From positions 91,897,115 through 91,961,114 of the forward strand of contig JAVHZZ010000012.1 in the NCBI GenBank assembly GCA_036250195.1: a DNA stretch of 64,000 nucleotides, in the 5' to 3' direction. Source of the stretch: Mixophyes australis. Lineage: Eukaryota > Chordata > Amphibia > Anura > Limnodynastidae. Below the pieces are notes generated by a model. The model was given only the letters and a program-made list of their open reading frames with translations. It was not told the DNA's origin and did not search any database. A program made the translations under genes and the position numbers. Of this stretch, positions 21,651 to 32,500 are shown piece after piece (the stretch's first letter is position 1; each line of letters opens with the position of its first letter).

Positions 21651-23133
21651 CTACCTAGACACTGGGGAGTTGACCATGAGATGACTGAGGAAACCCGCTT
21701 GAGGGGGAACCCCTTGATCCCTAACTCCCGGCTGACTAACCGGAGGAAACGAATCCATACCAGAAACGGAAGAACTATTAACCAAGGAGGGTTGAGGGTA
21801 AGAATGTAAATACTGGCCAGCTAAGGCTGGATAAGGGGCCGACCACAGGTTACCTGCTTCAATTACAGACCCATAACCCCTAGGGGGGTATGGCAGAGAC
21901 CAAGAGGGGGGAGGTCCCTCCGTCCTGGGTAAATTTCTAAAATAGTTTTGAGACGGCCCTACCGCGGCAGGGTCAGGAACTAGAGATCTGTTAGAGGCCA
22001 AACCAAGAGAAAGGGACGGCTGATGTGACGTAACACCACCCCCCGGAGGGAAAACAACAGGGGCTGGGCCCAGCAAGCCAGGGGCCCTATTGGAAGATAC
22101 CCCGGACAAAACTTGGGACCCTATATCAGCAGAAAAAAGGAGAGGAGAAGACACCGGAGGGGGGGTCCCTGACGAGGGGGAGGGGCAGGGAAAGGAGGGG
22201 GTTAAGAGGAGAGGCACTGCGGAAAGGGGGCAAGAGGGGGAGGGGAACCTGATGAGACCCACAGGGGGAACTGTGAGTTTGCTGCCGGAAAACCTGGGGC
22301 CCAGAAGGAGAAAGGGACTGAAGCCCACTGACAACAGCTCCCTGACCAAGAGACCCCGAGGGAAGTAGAGGGTCAAAAATAACTGGTCCCAGGCCTCTAT
22401 AAGGAGACCCATGCAACTGCCCACCGGACTGACCCATGTCCCTGAAGGGGGAGGAACCTGCTACATGTGCCCCAGATGAAACCTGCTCGACGATGGCGGC
22501 AGGGGAGGAGGACAAAGATGGCTGACGGCAGCTGGGGATAACCCCGGGGGCGGGGGAAGGTGATCCCCTGCCCCGGGCACTGGCGTGGTGCCTAATGCGC
22601 TGAACTGCTCCGGACGCAAGCGGCCTAGCCGCCCGCTCCAGAGCCCTGGCTCTGCGTAGCCGACTCGGCCCCGCCCCGCGAGAACTTCTCGCGGCGGCCG
22701 AGTCACGTGGCCTGCGGTCGGAAGCGCTGCCTCCCGCTATGAAGTCCCCGGAGGGGACTAGAGCCTCCGCTTGTCCCTGGGCAGAGCGAGGGAGGGGGAT
22801 ATCGATAGGGGCAGACAGGGAAACTGGGGAAGACATTGCTAACAGGGAGGAGGGAGGGGGAGGGGACCCCGCGAACCTGGCGGGAATGGACCTGGATCTC
22901 CAAGGGCGGGATGAAGACATACTGAAGGGGGGGGAATAAAGTTGGGGGGAAGGAAAAGAAAGAAGGGAAAAAGCAGCGAAGGGGGAGCCAAGAGAAAGAA
23001 AGAAAGGAGAAAGAGAGAGGCAAGAACAAACCACAGGGAGATACACAGAGAATAAACCAAAGGGGAGCCAGATACTACGCCTGATGCTGCAGCTTCTCCG
23101 GATCCAGGAAACAGGAAGCTCTCTCCTTCTCAC
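21651..23133 (-). CDS. GC-rich Pro/Ser/Arg-rich ORF, unidentified, possibly gag-like
   Basis: Two long minus-strand frames, 23133-22126 and 22424-21651, overlap and together read about 450 codons with one frameshift near 22150-22300. Composition is rich in Pro, Ser, Arg and Gly. An Arg-rich segment around 22720-22610 contains SRRGAG-like and RLRRARALERAARPL words. There is no zinc knuckle, protease or polymerase motif. The sequence is much more GC-rich than its surroundings and ends right where the Penelope-like element begins, on the same strand. It may be the gag-like or 5' part of a retroelement, or a CpG-rich promoter segment. The start codon is not certain, and I do not recognise the family. 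Confidence 0.35.
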
Positions 23134-23336
23134 ACTGCTTGATATATTCTTTCCACGACACTCCCACTTCCTTCCTAATTGGCTGATTACACTACAGCCT
23201 TAAAACCCCCCAGTGGTGAGTAACATTATCAGCTCACAACACATGATTTTAAACTCCTTCGGCTAATGGCCTCTCTCATAATAATAACAAGTCCAGACAA
23301 TACAGGTGATGTTATACTGATATACATACATCTCCC
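23134..23336 (-). promoter_or_regulatory. Possible promoter or 5' end of the GC-rich minus-strand unit
   Basis: On the minus strand, upstream of the GC-rich ORF, there is GGTTTTAAGGCTGTAG followed by a CAGCCAATTAGG CCAAT-like word and an A/T-rich GAATATATCAAG. The arrangement resembles the promoter part of a retroelement LTR or 5' UTR. No ends or target duplication could be defined. Confidence 0.25.
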
Positions 23337-25405
23337 GTGACAGGATGGACCGCCTATGCCACCCTGTCTGTTGCTGCTGGGAACCGGCTGGGCTTACTCT
23401 GCCACCGTTCCCTTTTGGTATCCCAAACGCTCCCTCTCACTGCAGTAGGAGGGGCTTACAACTGCTGCCACCACTGGACTCCTTTTCCGGCATCCAGTAC
23501 CGGTACCAGTACAGTTTCTTCTGGGTAACTGACGCTCCGGGTGTACCTCGTTACTTGTGTACCTGGGCTGGTACTCCTCACCTCTTCCTATGGATCAGAG
23601 TTGCTGTGGATGGATCCCCACTGACCAGATCTGCTGGGTAGCGGAGCAGAGCAGTGGTACTGGATGCTGGGTCCAAACCTCAGAAACAGCCGGAAATGGA
23701 TTAGATTTTGGGTCTAATCTGTAGGTCACAGGGAGAGAGAAGTTTCCAAGCAGGTCTTTGAAGCAAGTGATGTTTATTTGCTCACACTGGCTGAAGGTAC
23801 CAGGGATCAGGTCCGATGGAACATGAAGAACAATTTTCAATACAAAACACTGCTTTTTATACAGTTTATGGACACAGCCTCACAGGGTAAGCCAGCCACC
23901 CGAGGTCTGAACAATATGTTTCCCAAACATGGATTTACATGCAATGGAAAGCTAACAATATTTTCACTTATCTGTGAAATCCTAAAACTTACTGTGATTT
24001 CCTGCATCTTATTTAGGACTCATAAAGGAAATCTAACAGCAGTCTAATTTAACCTTCCTGTGCCTTCAGGTGCTAGACCTTCACACATCAAAAGGTCTAA
24101 TTAACATGGGTCCTGTCTTCAGACAGTCAGAGAATACACATTCCCAAAGAAAGGTAAACAAACAAGTAATTTCCCCACACCACGATACACAAAAGACTTC
24201 CTCCACAAAGGCTCATTGTATCAGATATATACCTCGGAAATCATGCATTTCCTCTAGCAAGGTTAAAACAAACGAGTTTCTCCTCTGATCTCAGAAATAA
24301 AGATTTACTTTACCAAAATATACACAATATCATATATAAGTGCATTTGAAATTATATAAATAAGCGCCCTGCGCTATTTCCTTTAAATAAATTTATACCA
24401 TAAGCTACTTATAGTGATCCAGTTACATCTCCCTTTAATTTCTGCTTTTCATGTCAGCTGATGTCATATTCTGATATAATAGGGTGGGTACTGTGGCTGG
24501 ATCACTTATAAATGACTTATTTGTGGCTGGATCACGTAGAAATAACTTATTGTAGATATTTATTTTGATTAGGAGTGCAGTGCACCTCTGTATATTATTG
24601 CAAATGTATGATGTGAGTTTTCCAAGTTAAATTGTGTTAAAGTCAAGATTATAGAACTGTTATATCCTGATGGTAAACATTCAATATAAAACCTCAGATG
24701 TTGTGGTGCCGCTAGCAGATATGTAAGAAGGTTATAACGCCTCCAGGCTGAGTTATGTGCAGGCTGCATGAAGCACCTGGATTGGTTAGAGGAGCAGGAG
24801 GCTGGATTACATCCTGCCAGGGTATCTGTATCAATCTGTATAAAAGGAGGACTGTTTAACCATGTATTATTATTATTATTATTATTATTCCATCTGTAAC
24901 TCTTGAAAGATCACTAGCACCACAAACTAGTGTAACTGTCCTTATTAGGACACCAGAGTTGATGGAACATCACTGCTTCAAGATCCTGCTTTGACGACTA
25001 CTTACCTGCTGTAATTCATGTGACCTCAAGATTAGACCAAATCTAATCCCTTTTCCGGCTGTTCTGAGGTTGGGACCCAGTATACAGTACCAACGCTCTG
25101 CCTGCTACCTGCAGCTCTGACTAGTGTGATAGGCCGAGAGAACCATCCACAGCCACCCTGATCTGAAGGTAAGAAGTCAGGTGTACCAGCCCAGATATAC
25201 CAACATGGTGGTACACTAGCAGCGACCGTTACCCAGAAGAAAGCGGTCCTAGGTGCCGGTGAAGGAACCTAGTAGTGGCAGCAGGCCCCACCTACTGCGG
25301 TTAGAGAGGCGCAATTTGTGGAAGAGAAAGGGGACTGTGGCAAGGCAAGCCCAGCTGGTGCAAAGCAACAACAGACAGGGTGGCATAGTAGGTCCATCCT
25401 GTCAC
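23337..25405. mobile_element. 2.07-kb non-autonomous element with about 440-bp TIRs
   Basis: The left end GTGACAGGATGGACC and right end GGTCCATCCTGTCAC are exact complements. The similarity continues inward for roughly 440 bases (left arm to about 23775, right arm from about 24965) at moderate identity; shared words include TATGCCACCCTGTCTGTTG, AACAGCCGGAAA and TTCTTCTGGGTAAC. The interior has no transposase frame and contains an ATT microsatellite. No clear target duplication was found. Long TIRs suggest a MULE-like or foldback element, but this is not proved. Fragments of the same family lie at 33225-33960 and 45350-45860. Confidence 0.85.
24865..24889 (+). repeat. ATT microsatellite
   Basis: Eight perfect TAT/ATT triplets within the right half of the long-TIR element. 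Confidence 0.9.
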
Positions 25406-25591
25406 ACTATTACACTACTGAATAGATATACTGCCTTTGTGAATACTGTTTATTCTAGTTACATAATTAGATAGATTAGCAAATTACATGTACTAGAGAA
25501 TCAATGATGAAGTAAATTATTATTGAGTTATAAGGTATCATAATATAGGTGACTAAATATATTAATATAAATATGTTGTCTCCTGATGCAG

Positions 25592-25906
25592 AATACAATG
25601 ACTTACATCTGGTTAATGGGCGCAGTAGATGTGCCGGCAGAGTAGAAGTCTATCACAGTGGAGAATGGGGCACAGTCTGTGATGTCGGCTGGGACAGAAC
25701 CGATGCTGATGTTGTGTGTAGACAATTACATTGTGGTAATGCCATAGAAGCAACAAGAGGAGCTACTCATGGTCCAGGAACGGGGAGAAGCTGGATGTCT
25801 GATATAAGATGTTCTGGCGATGAGCGGGCTCTATGGGATTGTCGTTTCAGTGGATGGGGAAGTGACCCGTGTCCTCATACTTGGGACGCCGGTGTGATAT
25901 GCTCAG
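25592..25906 (+). CDS. SRCR gene: scavenger receptor cysteine-rich domain exon
   Basis: A single 315-base exon encodes a complete SRCR domain: LHLVNGRSRCAGRVEV, then GEWGTVCD, then ADVVCRQLHCG, then WMSDIRCSGDE, LWDCRF, DPCPH and AGVICSG. It has eight cysteines, the number expected of group B SRCR domains. The acceptor (CTCCTGATGCAG) and donor (CTCAG/GTGATG) leave phase 1 at both ends, the usual arrangement for SRCR exons. SRCR domains act outside the cell in ligand binding, often in innate immunity (CD163, DMBT1 and WC1 types). Only one such domain is in the window, so the full protein type cannot be told. Confidence 0.9.
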
Positions 25907-26084
25907 GTGATGTATGATATATAATTACTACCAGTATATTTGTGTTACTAACACATCTTCCATCATTTGATGGGTGAATGAATCAGTCCAGATGAACCAG
26001 ATAAATATGCAGAATGTAATAATAGAGACACAAAAAGACAACAATAAAGATGTATCAGTAATATATAAAGTATTCTGCACTCTG

Positions 26085-26278
26085 TGGTAAATGTATCAAG
26101 CTGCGAGTTTACGGAGGGTTTGTAAAGTGGAGATGTTGCCTATAGCAACCAATCAGATTGTAACTGTCATTTTGTAGATTGTGCTAAATAAATGATAACT
26201 ACACTCTGATTGGTTGCTATGGGCAACATCTCCACTTTACAAACCCACCGAAAAATTGCAGCTTGATAAATATACCCA
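26085..26278. mobile_element. MITE of the GTTGCCTATAGCAACC family
   Basis: The left arm (TGGTAAATGTATCAAGCTGC, then GTAAAGTGGAGATG, then TTGCCTATAGCAACC) pairs with the right arm (GGTTGCTATGGGCAAC, ATCTCCACTTTAC, GCAGCTTGATAAATATACCC). The left flank is CTG; the right flank TTT does not match, so the target duplication is lost or the ends are slightly off. It lies in the intron after the SRCR exon. Confidence 0.83.
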
Positions 26279-27117
26279 TTTGTGTTAGATTTACTGATAC
26301 ACAAATTCCCAGTATCAGGACTTTATAACCTCCTATGTCTGAGGGTCTGAGTCATATTCGGACGTATCTCCATGTGTGTAGTGTATCTTGTGTGATCCCC
26401 ACTGTACATGTCCAGACATCACACAATGAGATCAATGTATGCAATTCATGTCCAACCACAAATAACACTAATAAGTGCCTACGATTTAAGAGGCAGAACG
26501 GAGGAGGGGGAGGGAAGGGGGGGCTACATAGACCTTGTACAGTTGCAGACGATACTAGTCCTGTCTGTATGGTAAGTACTCGTCTTCCACCTTATGTTTG
26601 CAGACACTACAGGGCCGGTATAAGTACTGACTGACACAGCGTAGTCCATTGTATGTCAGCTAAGATAAACTATAATACACATTGTATCTGCAGTGCACAC
26701 GGAGGTCATCTTTATGTCATTAAGTTAATATATATATATATATTGCATTTTTTTAAAAAATTAAATTTATATAAATGATTATACTGTTTTTATTTTAAAA
26801 AAAATTATTTAAAATTTTGATAAAAACAAGTTTTTTGTGTATTCTGACTTTTTATTCTACATACAAATGTGTGTATACAGCAGTCTGTTCTGTGGGTCTA
26901 TCAGGGGAGGGCTGCACATTTTAGCCCGGGGGAGGGTGGTCAAGATTGGACTCAGCAGCCTATTAAGAACATTGTAAAGGGAAGGAAATGCTGGTGGCCC
27001 AGTGACCCAGCCCAAGGTAGTCCACTATGGGGCCGGCCCCTGGCTTGTACAATTACTGCTGCAAGTTGTGATATTATAGCAGCGCAAATACACCTTCTAC
27101 CATCCCTAAATCAGCTC
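26279..27117. other. Intron sequence, no further feature
   Basis: Contains a TA run near 26708-26725 and A/T-rich sequence to 26860. Small open frames at 26335-26634 and 26869-27120 show no domain and no exon-like splice borders. Confidence 0.5.
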
Positions 27118-27120
27118 TAA

Positions 27121-27296
27121 GGGCTAGATTTACTAAACTGCGGGTTTGAAAAAGTGGAGATGTTGCCTATAGCAACCAATCAGATTCTAGCTGTCATTTA
27201 TTTAGTACATTCTACAAAATGACAACTAGAATCTGATTGGTTGCTATAGGCAACATCTCCACTTTATCAAACCTGCAGTTTAGTAGATATACCCCC
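27121..27296. mobile_element. MITE of the GTTGCCTATAGCAACC family, TSD TAA
   Basis: The left end (GGGCTAGATTTACTAAACTG) and right end (CAGTTTAGTAGATATACCCC) are inverted copies. TAA flanks both sides (27118-27120 and 27297-27299). The inner arms hold GATGTTGCCTATAGCAACC and its complement. It does not code. Confidence 0.9.
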
Positions 27297-27524
27297 TAAG
27301 TCTTTACTTTTGTATTTAGGAGCTCGTACACAAGTGTAGAAGGACAACACTAATAAAAAGCTTAAATAAAACCTTGTACTTTATCCTTTTTTAGTTTTAT
27401 TTTATAAGTCTCATAGCTTTCCAGCAGCACAGTGTACTATGTACCTAATGAGCTTTTCATAAAACTCCATTATATTGTACATTGTAATTATATTACACTG
27501 AGTGTAACGCTTCTGCTGCTGCAG

Positions 27525-27572
27525 GTAACATCACAATTGACATAATGACAAATGAGGCCTTAAGCTTACAGG
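27525..27572 (+). CDS. SRCR gene: second 48-nt linker exon (predicted)
   Basis: A 48-base stretch lies between an acceptor ending CTGCTGCTGCAG and a consensus donor GTAAGTC. Read in phase 1 it gives NITIDIMTNEALSLQ with no stop, and phase 1 continues at its end. Its size and phase equal those of the exon at 19627, and it lies 1.6 kb after the SRCR exon. NIT is a potential N-glycosylation site. The downstream part of the gene is not visible: no further SRCR exon, transmembrane exon or stop could be supported before 29 kb. Confidence 0.45.
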
Positions 27573-28515
27573 GTAAGTCAGGTGACATGCTGCAGCCTAT
27601 GGGGGCAGGGGGAGGGGCTCTGCTGAGTTTATATAGTCTTCCCTCACTGGGTGTTTCCCTCATTACTGTGGTGACTGCTGTGCTGCTGTCAGGCTGAGTC
27701 TATGTAGAGGTTATTAACCGTTTTATTCATTGTTCTTTTCTGTCAATTTGTTTAGTGCTTGTTGTCTTTTATTATATCTCTGTGGTTGTGTTTCCATCCC
27801 TCATTTCAGTCACAATGTTCGTTCTGCCTCCATCACGTCCAGTCCTAGGAGAAGTCACCCCTCCAGACGGCAATTAGGGTCCTGCAGCCTCCCCCTCATA
27901 TTCCCCACAGGGGGTGGGGCAATTAGTGATGTGCCAGTTAGACAGAGTGATGGCAGATTATGGGCACCAACCTGTTTCCTCCTCTCCTTCCAGACATGGA
28001 GGTAGCGGCAGATTCCCCTGCACCCTCCCCCCACCCCCATCCACATGCAGTCAGTGACATCAGAGATCTCCCCATACTGTCAGCAGAGAGTTACACATAG
28101 GGCAGTGTGATGAGGAGCGCCACCTGCTGGCAGGCAGATGGCATTTTTATTATAATTCAATTACAGCACCTCCCATTACTTCTCAGCAGCATAATGTCAT
28201 GTGTGATAATAGTGGGTCCTATTCACATATAAATCCATAAAGAGGGAAGAAAAAAGTGACCAAAATAGCACTCCAGGTATAGATGAATAATTTCATTAAT
28301 ACATTAAATTTTATTAATATGCATTAAAAATAACAGAGATATAAAAACAAAATAAAAGTGAAATATTAAAATAAAGTGTTGAAAAAAATAGTAGGGTTTA
28401 AAATGAGTGACCCTGTGGTGAGGCTGATCTCTCATATATAGTGATTCAGATAAAGACCTACTGATAATGGATACCCTCTGAACCTGTAAGCAGGATCAAT
28501 AGCCGATATCAAGAT
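27573..28515. other. No supported gene
   Basis: May be the next intron of the SRCR gene. The open frame at 27730-28005 lacks a domain. A pyrimidine-rich CTCTCCTTCCAG at about 27984-27995 looks like an acceptor, but what follows is proline-rich and has no matching donor in phase. Confidence 0.4.
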
Positions 28516-28518
28516 TGA

Positions 28519-28693
28519 GGGCTAGATTTACTAAGCTGCGGGTTTGAAAAAGTGGGGATGTTGCCTATAGCAACCAATCAGATTCTAGCTGTCACTTTGT
28601 AGTGGGTACTAAGTAAATGAAAGCTAGAATCTGATTGGTTGCTATAGGCAACATCCCCACTTTTTCAAACCCGCAGCTTAGTAATTCTAACCC
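28519..28693. mobile_element. MITE of the GTTGCCTATAGCAACC family, TSD TGA
   Basis: The arms match almost perfectly for about 80 bases (ends GGGCTAGATTTACTAAGC and GCTTAGTAATTCTAACCC). TGA flanks both sides (28516-28518 and 28694-28696). This is the best preserved of the four full family members in the window. Confidence 0.92.
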
Positions 28694-28696
28694 TGA

Positions 28697-29301
28697 GCGT
28701 TATATATACAAATATCCAGCTGCTAGAATATAGTCCATATGTGACAGGTTACTGATTGATAGAATTATTCTCCTTTGATGTGTTATTGAGCAAATAGTAA
28801 CAATGTTTCACATGTCACTAAATCCCAAACAAATAAATATTATAATCCTGTTCTATATATACACGGACTCTAGGTGGCAGCAGTGGGTGGTATACTTCAC
28901 CGAAGGTTCATGCACTTAAATATGCTCCTCATTGATAAGGTATACACTAGATGAGGAAAAAGAGAGAATTACTATTCAAATAGTCTTATATAATATATAT
29001 TTATAGTGTCTTTTATCTCATATTCTCATATTTTAGATATTCTGATATCATAGATAGTCTGATATATATACGTTACTGAAGCTGCAATAAACTGATTGGC
29101 TACAAGTGCTATAAAACTGATCCCCTACCAGCAGTCTAGTAATTCCCATGACTAAGCCTCAGGGCGAAACGTACATCAGGCCGACGTCGCGCTAGGTGAT
29201 GTCAGACCCGGAAGTGGGCGGAGATGATAGCGGCGTTCTGCCGCTAAACTTAACTTGCCCAAATAATAAACGACCTCTGATACTCATAAGGATATCTTAT
29301 T
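28697..29301. other. No supported gene
   Basis: AT-rich sequence, then a GC-richer block at about 29150-29275 with GCCTCAGGGCGAAACGTAC. Such words are seen in untranslated ends of some amphibian retroelements, but nothing else supports an element here. Confidence 0.4.
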
Positions 29302-29828
29302 CATACTTGCCAACTTTTGAAAATTCATTTCAGGGAGATTGGAAAAAATCATTGTGGGCGTGAGCAGCTCCGCCCACTGGGCGTGACCAGCTCCGCCCAC
29401 TGGGCGTGACCAGCTCAACCTGCAGTAGTTTGATTAGCATGTAATCATAATGTGTTTGTGTATAGGTGACAAAGTAATGACTTGCTCATTTCCAAAGAGA
29501 AAGATTTTTAATATGAAAACAAACATGTTTTAAACATTATAATAAGTTACGCAAACTTTATCAACAGAATTATATATAAATAATCAACAATAAGTTATTA
29601 ACTTTATAATAAATAAATTAAATTATGGCTTCAACAATATAACATTACAATTACTAAAGTTAACAAAACTCTATAACATAGCGCTGTTCGACAGATTTAT
29701 ATCTATGATATATCCAAAAATTACACAATGCAAAAATATAACCAAGCTTCACTATGAAACCTATATCCAAGTAAACAATGTTGTATAAAGTGCCGGCTCA
29801 TAAAATATCACAATAATGAACATGAAAC

Positions 29829-32087
29829 TCAAGCTAAAACACACAAAACCACCGATTTTCTCAGTTCACTTGAATTCCGCAATTGATAAGCAGCAGACTT
29901 TGCTTTACCCAAAAGCTCCGGGGAGGGTTTGAACTGGTGACAGTTAATGTCTGTAAACAAATTAATTTTGCATTGTAGGAGACTTTTTAAAGTTCCCTCT
30001 GTAGACAATTGTCCCCTGAGCTCAGTCTTCACTTTGCGGACCATGCTGAACACACGTTCAATTTCGGCATTGCTGTGAGGGAGGACTAGAAGGGATTTTG
30101 CCATATTTGATAATAAAGGAAACTTTGGGTTCCCTGTTGCTGGATGAGTGACCATACTTAGTTCATGCCAAATACAGTCCACTCTTTCCACACCATCCTC
30201 TGTGCATTGTTTAAAGAGGACTCGGGCAAGTCACAAACACGGAATTCTGAAAATTCTTCATGCAACTTTGGGATCATTAAAATCTCTACCACTTGTGGGA
30301 AACGTTGTTCCAGTATTTCAATATCTTCAAAGTCGGCTTCCATGCAATTTTTGTATTCAAAAACTTTCATTGCCTTTACTACATCATCACTAAAGGGAAA
30401 CTTAGTTTTCATATATGCTAGAGCAGAACAATAAAATTCTCTAACTTCCTGAAAAAACCTTCTCCCTGCTGTTGGCTCTAGAGAAGCACAGGTCCTTATG
30501 TAGTTTCTAGTGCTAAAGCCAATAAATAATTCTCTGTCCCCCATTTGCATGTCTGGGTCCCCAAAATCTATGGCCAGAAGTCTTTCAAAAGTGTCAGCGC
30601 CTTTAATTATGTTTGGTTTGACCAACGTCAGCAACAACAATCTGTATAAATCCAGTAAGCACTCGTGCAATTTGTGGATAAAAGGGGCACGATACTGAAG
30701 AACAATATTGGTTTCATTAAATGAACCAAGCACTGAGTGAAGGAACAAAATGTACAACTCTGTTGTTGCATCCTCAAACGTTTCACAGAGAGCTCTGCTT
30801 CTTGCATTCTTCTCACAGTCTTCAGATTGGAAAAATGATTTCAGAGCAGGAAACATTTTAAGCACTCTCTCCATGCAGGGTTGTATACTGAGCCACCTGG
30901 TTACCCCATGTTTCAGTATTTTCGAATACTGTACTTCCACAAACTCACTCATATCTTTTAGAGCTTGAACTCTTTTTGCACTGAATCTAAAGTAGCTGGT
31001 TAGTTTGTAGAGGAAAGCATCAGCATCAAATGAAAGGGCATGGTTTCCTTTCCTTGCAGCTAGGTGCACCAGATGACACGGGCAACCTTCTGTAAAGACT
31101 GAAGGATTCTTCCCTTGAATTAAAGTCTTTACAGACCTGAGTCTTCCCATGTTAACAGAGGCATTATCCAAACACACACCAATGCAGTTTGTCCATGGAA
31201 TAAGATGACTTTGAAACACCTCATCAACTGCGTTAAAAATATTAATGCTGGTGGCGTTGTTACAGACAATAAGATCTAAAAGCTTCGGCTTTATCTTTCC
31301 ATCAATGTCCATATAGGAGACCAATATAGGAAATAATGTCTCCTCTGAATCATTTCTACCATCTAGTGCCAAAGTAAATTGTAAATGCTTTAATGCTTCT
31401 ATGACCGGTTGGGTGCAGTGTGGAGCGAGAGCATGATTAATAATTGCAGAAGATTTGGTTCGACCACAACCATATTTTTGCACGGCAGCCTCACTTGGAT
31501 TTGGCATCATAGATCTCATCAATTTTCCTACATGATCAGATGCTGAAATAGGGATATTGTGCTCGATAAGAAATCCAGTAAAAAGCATTTCCGCAGGAAT
31601 TACTGCATTTTCATCATGTGAAGTATGGAAGAAGGAATCCATTTTTTTGCTTGTTTCCAAAGCTTCTGATATTTTTTGGTGTTTTGAACCTTCATTATGG
31701 CGTTTACAGTCATTCACACCACCGTGCTTTATATCAAAATCACTTTTACAGACAGTGCAGTAAGCAAAATTCTTTCCACGTGTGGATTTCTTTAACACTG
31801 GATATGTTTTTGTTACTCGCGGTGTAAATTCACAATAGTATTTTTTTGGCAGGCACACTTTGTGTTTCATCTTGTTCCTCTCGGTTACCAGAGCAAGGCT
31901 CTGCCTGGTCATCCTCCTCACACCTATAGGAACTTGTGCTGGGATAATTGCTGTCATCATGGCTGTCTAGTACACATTCAGGTGAATCAAGTGCTACGAC
32001 CATAGTTTCACTTTCCGCACTTGGTTGGGGTACAAGGGGTTGTGATTGCTTTACACCTGGTTTGCCAAAGTAATTCCGAATATCCAT
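29829..32087 (-). pseudogene. hAT-superfamily transposase-like gene with BED/TTF-type finger, two frameshifts
   Basis: The N-terminus starts at 32087 with MDIRNYFGKPG. The frame ends at 31830 but continues in the next frame (30158-31960) across a run of seven A at about 31841-31847. A C2-H2 zinc finger follows (FAYCTVCKSDF, then HGGVNDCKRHNEGSKH). The body has LALDGRNDSEETLFP, then IGVCLDNASVNMG, then CPCHLVHLAARKGN, the acidic and Cys/His motifs of hAT-type cores. A second frameshift at about 30185 moves to the frame 30191-29829, which holds the hAT C-terminal dimerisation domain: FPLLSNMAKSLLVLPHSN, then AEIERVFSMVRKVK. The total is about 750 codons, a usual length. Otherwise the frame is intact, so decay is recent or the shifts are sequencing errors. 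It may instead be related to host genes derived from hAT elements. Confidence 0.85.
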
Positions 32088-32342
32088 TCTGAAGTTTTTT
32101 TCAAATATCCAATTTGCTATATATTCTTAGGGAACTGATCCGTCCCTTTGATTTTTAATTTATTTACAGTTAGTCTTCTGCAAAATACGTAAAAGTAGAT
32201 AAATTAGTGTTTTGGTATTCGGGCAAATGTGGAGGTTAAGCTTCATATGGATATGGAAAAACTTTGAGAATAAGCTTATTGCCTGTACTTTATAAAGTGT
32301 CTACTACAATCAAGAACACATAATATTTTAATTAAATTCATA

Positions 32343-32500
32343 TTATGCCACAGAGCAGTGCCCCCAATTCAGATTATGCCTCACAGTTGTGTTCACAAAT
32401 CATATTATGCCTCAGTTGTGCCCACAAATCATATTATGCCTCAGTTGTGCCCACAAATCATATTATGCCTCAGTTGTGCCCACAAATCATGCCTCATAGT
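32343..32500 (+). repeat. 29-bp tandem repeat (about 4 copies)
   Basis: CACAAATCATATTATGCC followed by TCAGTTGTGCC repeats at 29-base spacing (about 32394, 32423, 32452, 32481) with more diverged copies on either side. It lies upstream of the hAT transposase start, in the presumed 5' non-coding part of the element. Confidence 0.85.

Larger units (their letters stand above)
19840..21700 (-). pseudogene. Penelope-like element: reverse transcriptase and GIY-YIG endonuclease remnant
   Basis: Minus-strand fragments follow Penelope-like element (PLE) order. 21700-21570: GSLMEQSS, then LPPYIKDT at the reverse transcriptase N side. 21560-21290: palm words, including GTAMGA followed by CAPTYVNLYLG. 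21257-21072: LLDLTIHKNDDGT, then NLHRKPTATN, then IPKGEFLR. 20436-20188: a connector with HWKILLSDSDLPE and LKDRLSKSHF. 20279-20061: a GIY-YIG nuclease with IIYGLICP, KIYVGMTMRL and LEH. 20040-19840: a C-terminal ESKWIFLLDSLY-type end. Frames are broken by many stops and shifts, the palm block is duplicated, and an unrelated repeat sits at 20540-20681. It lies in an intron of the SRCR gene, antisense to it. Confidence 0.88.

Noticed and set aside
26335..27120. Small open frames in the intron after the SRCR exon as extra exons
   Set aside because: No acceptor and donor pair in phase 1 and no domain; ATG-to-stop frames of this size are expected by chance.
29150..29275. Penelope-like or DIRS-like end with GGGCGAAACGTAC
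   Set aside because: Only one short motif; no reverse transcriptase or inverted end nearby.
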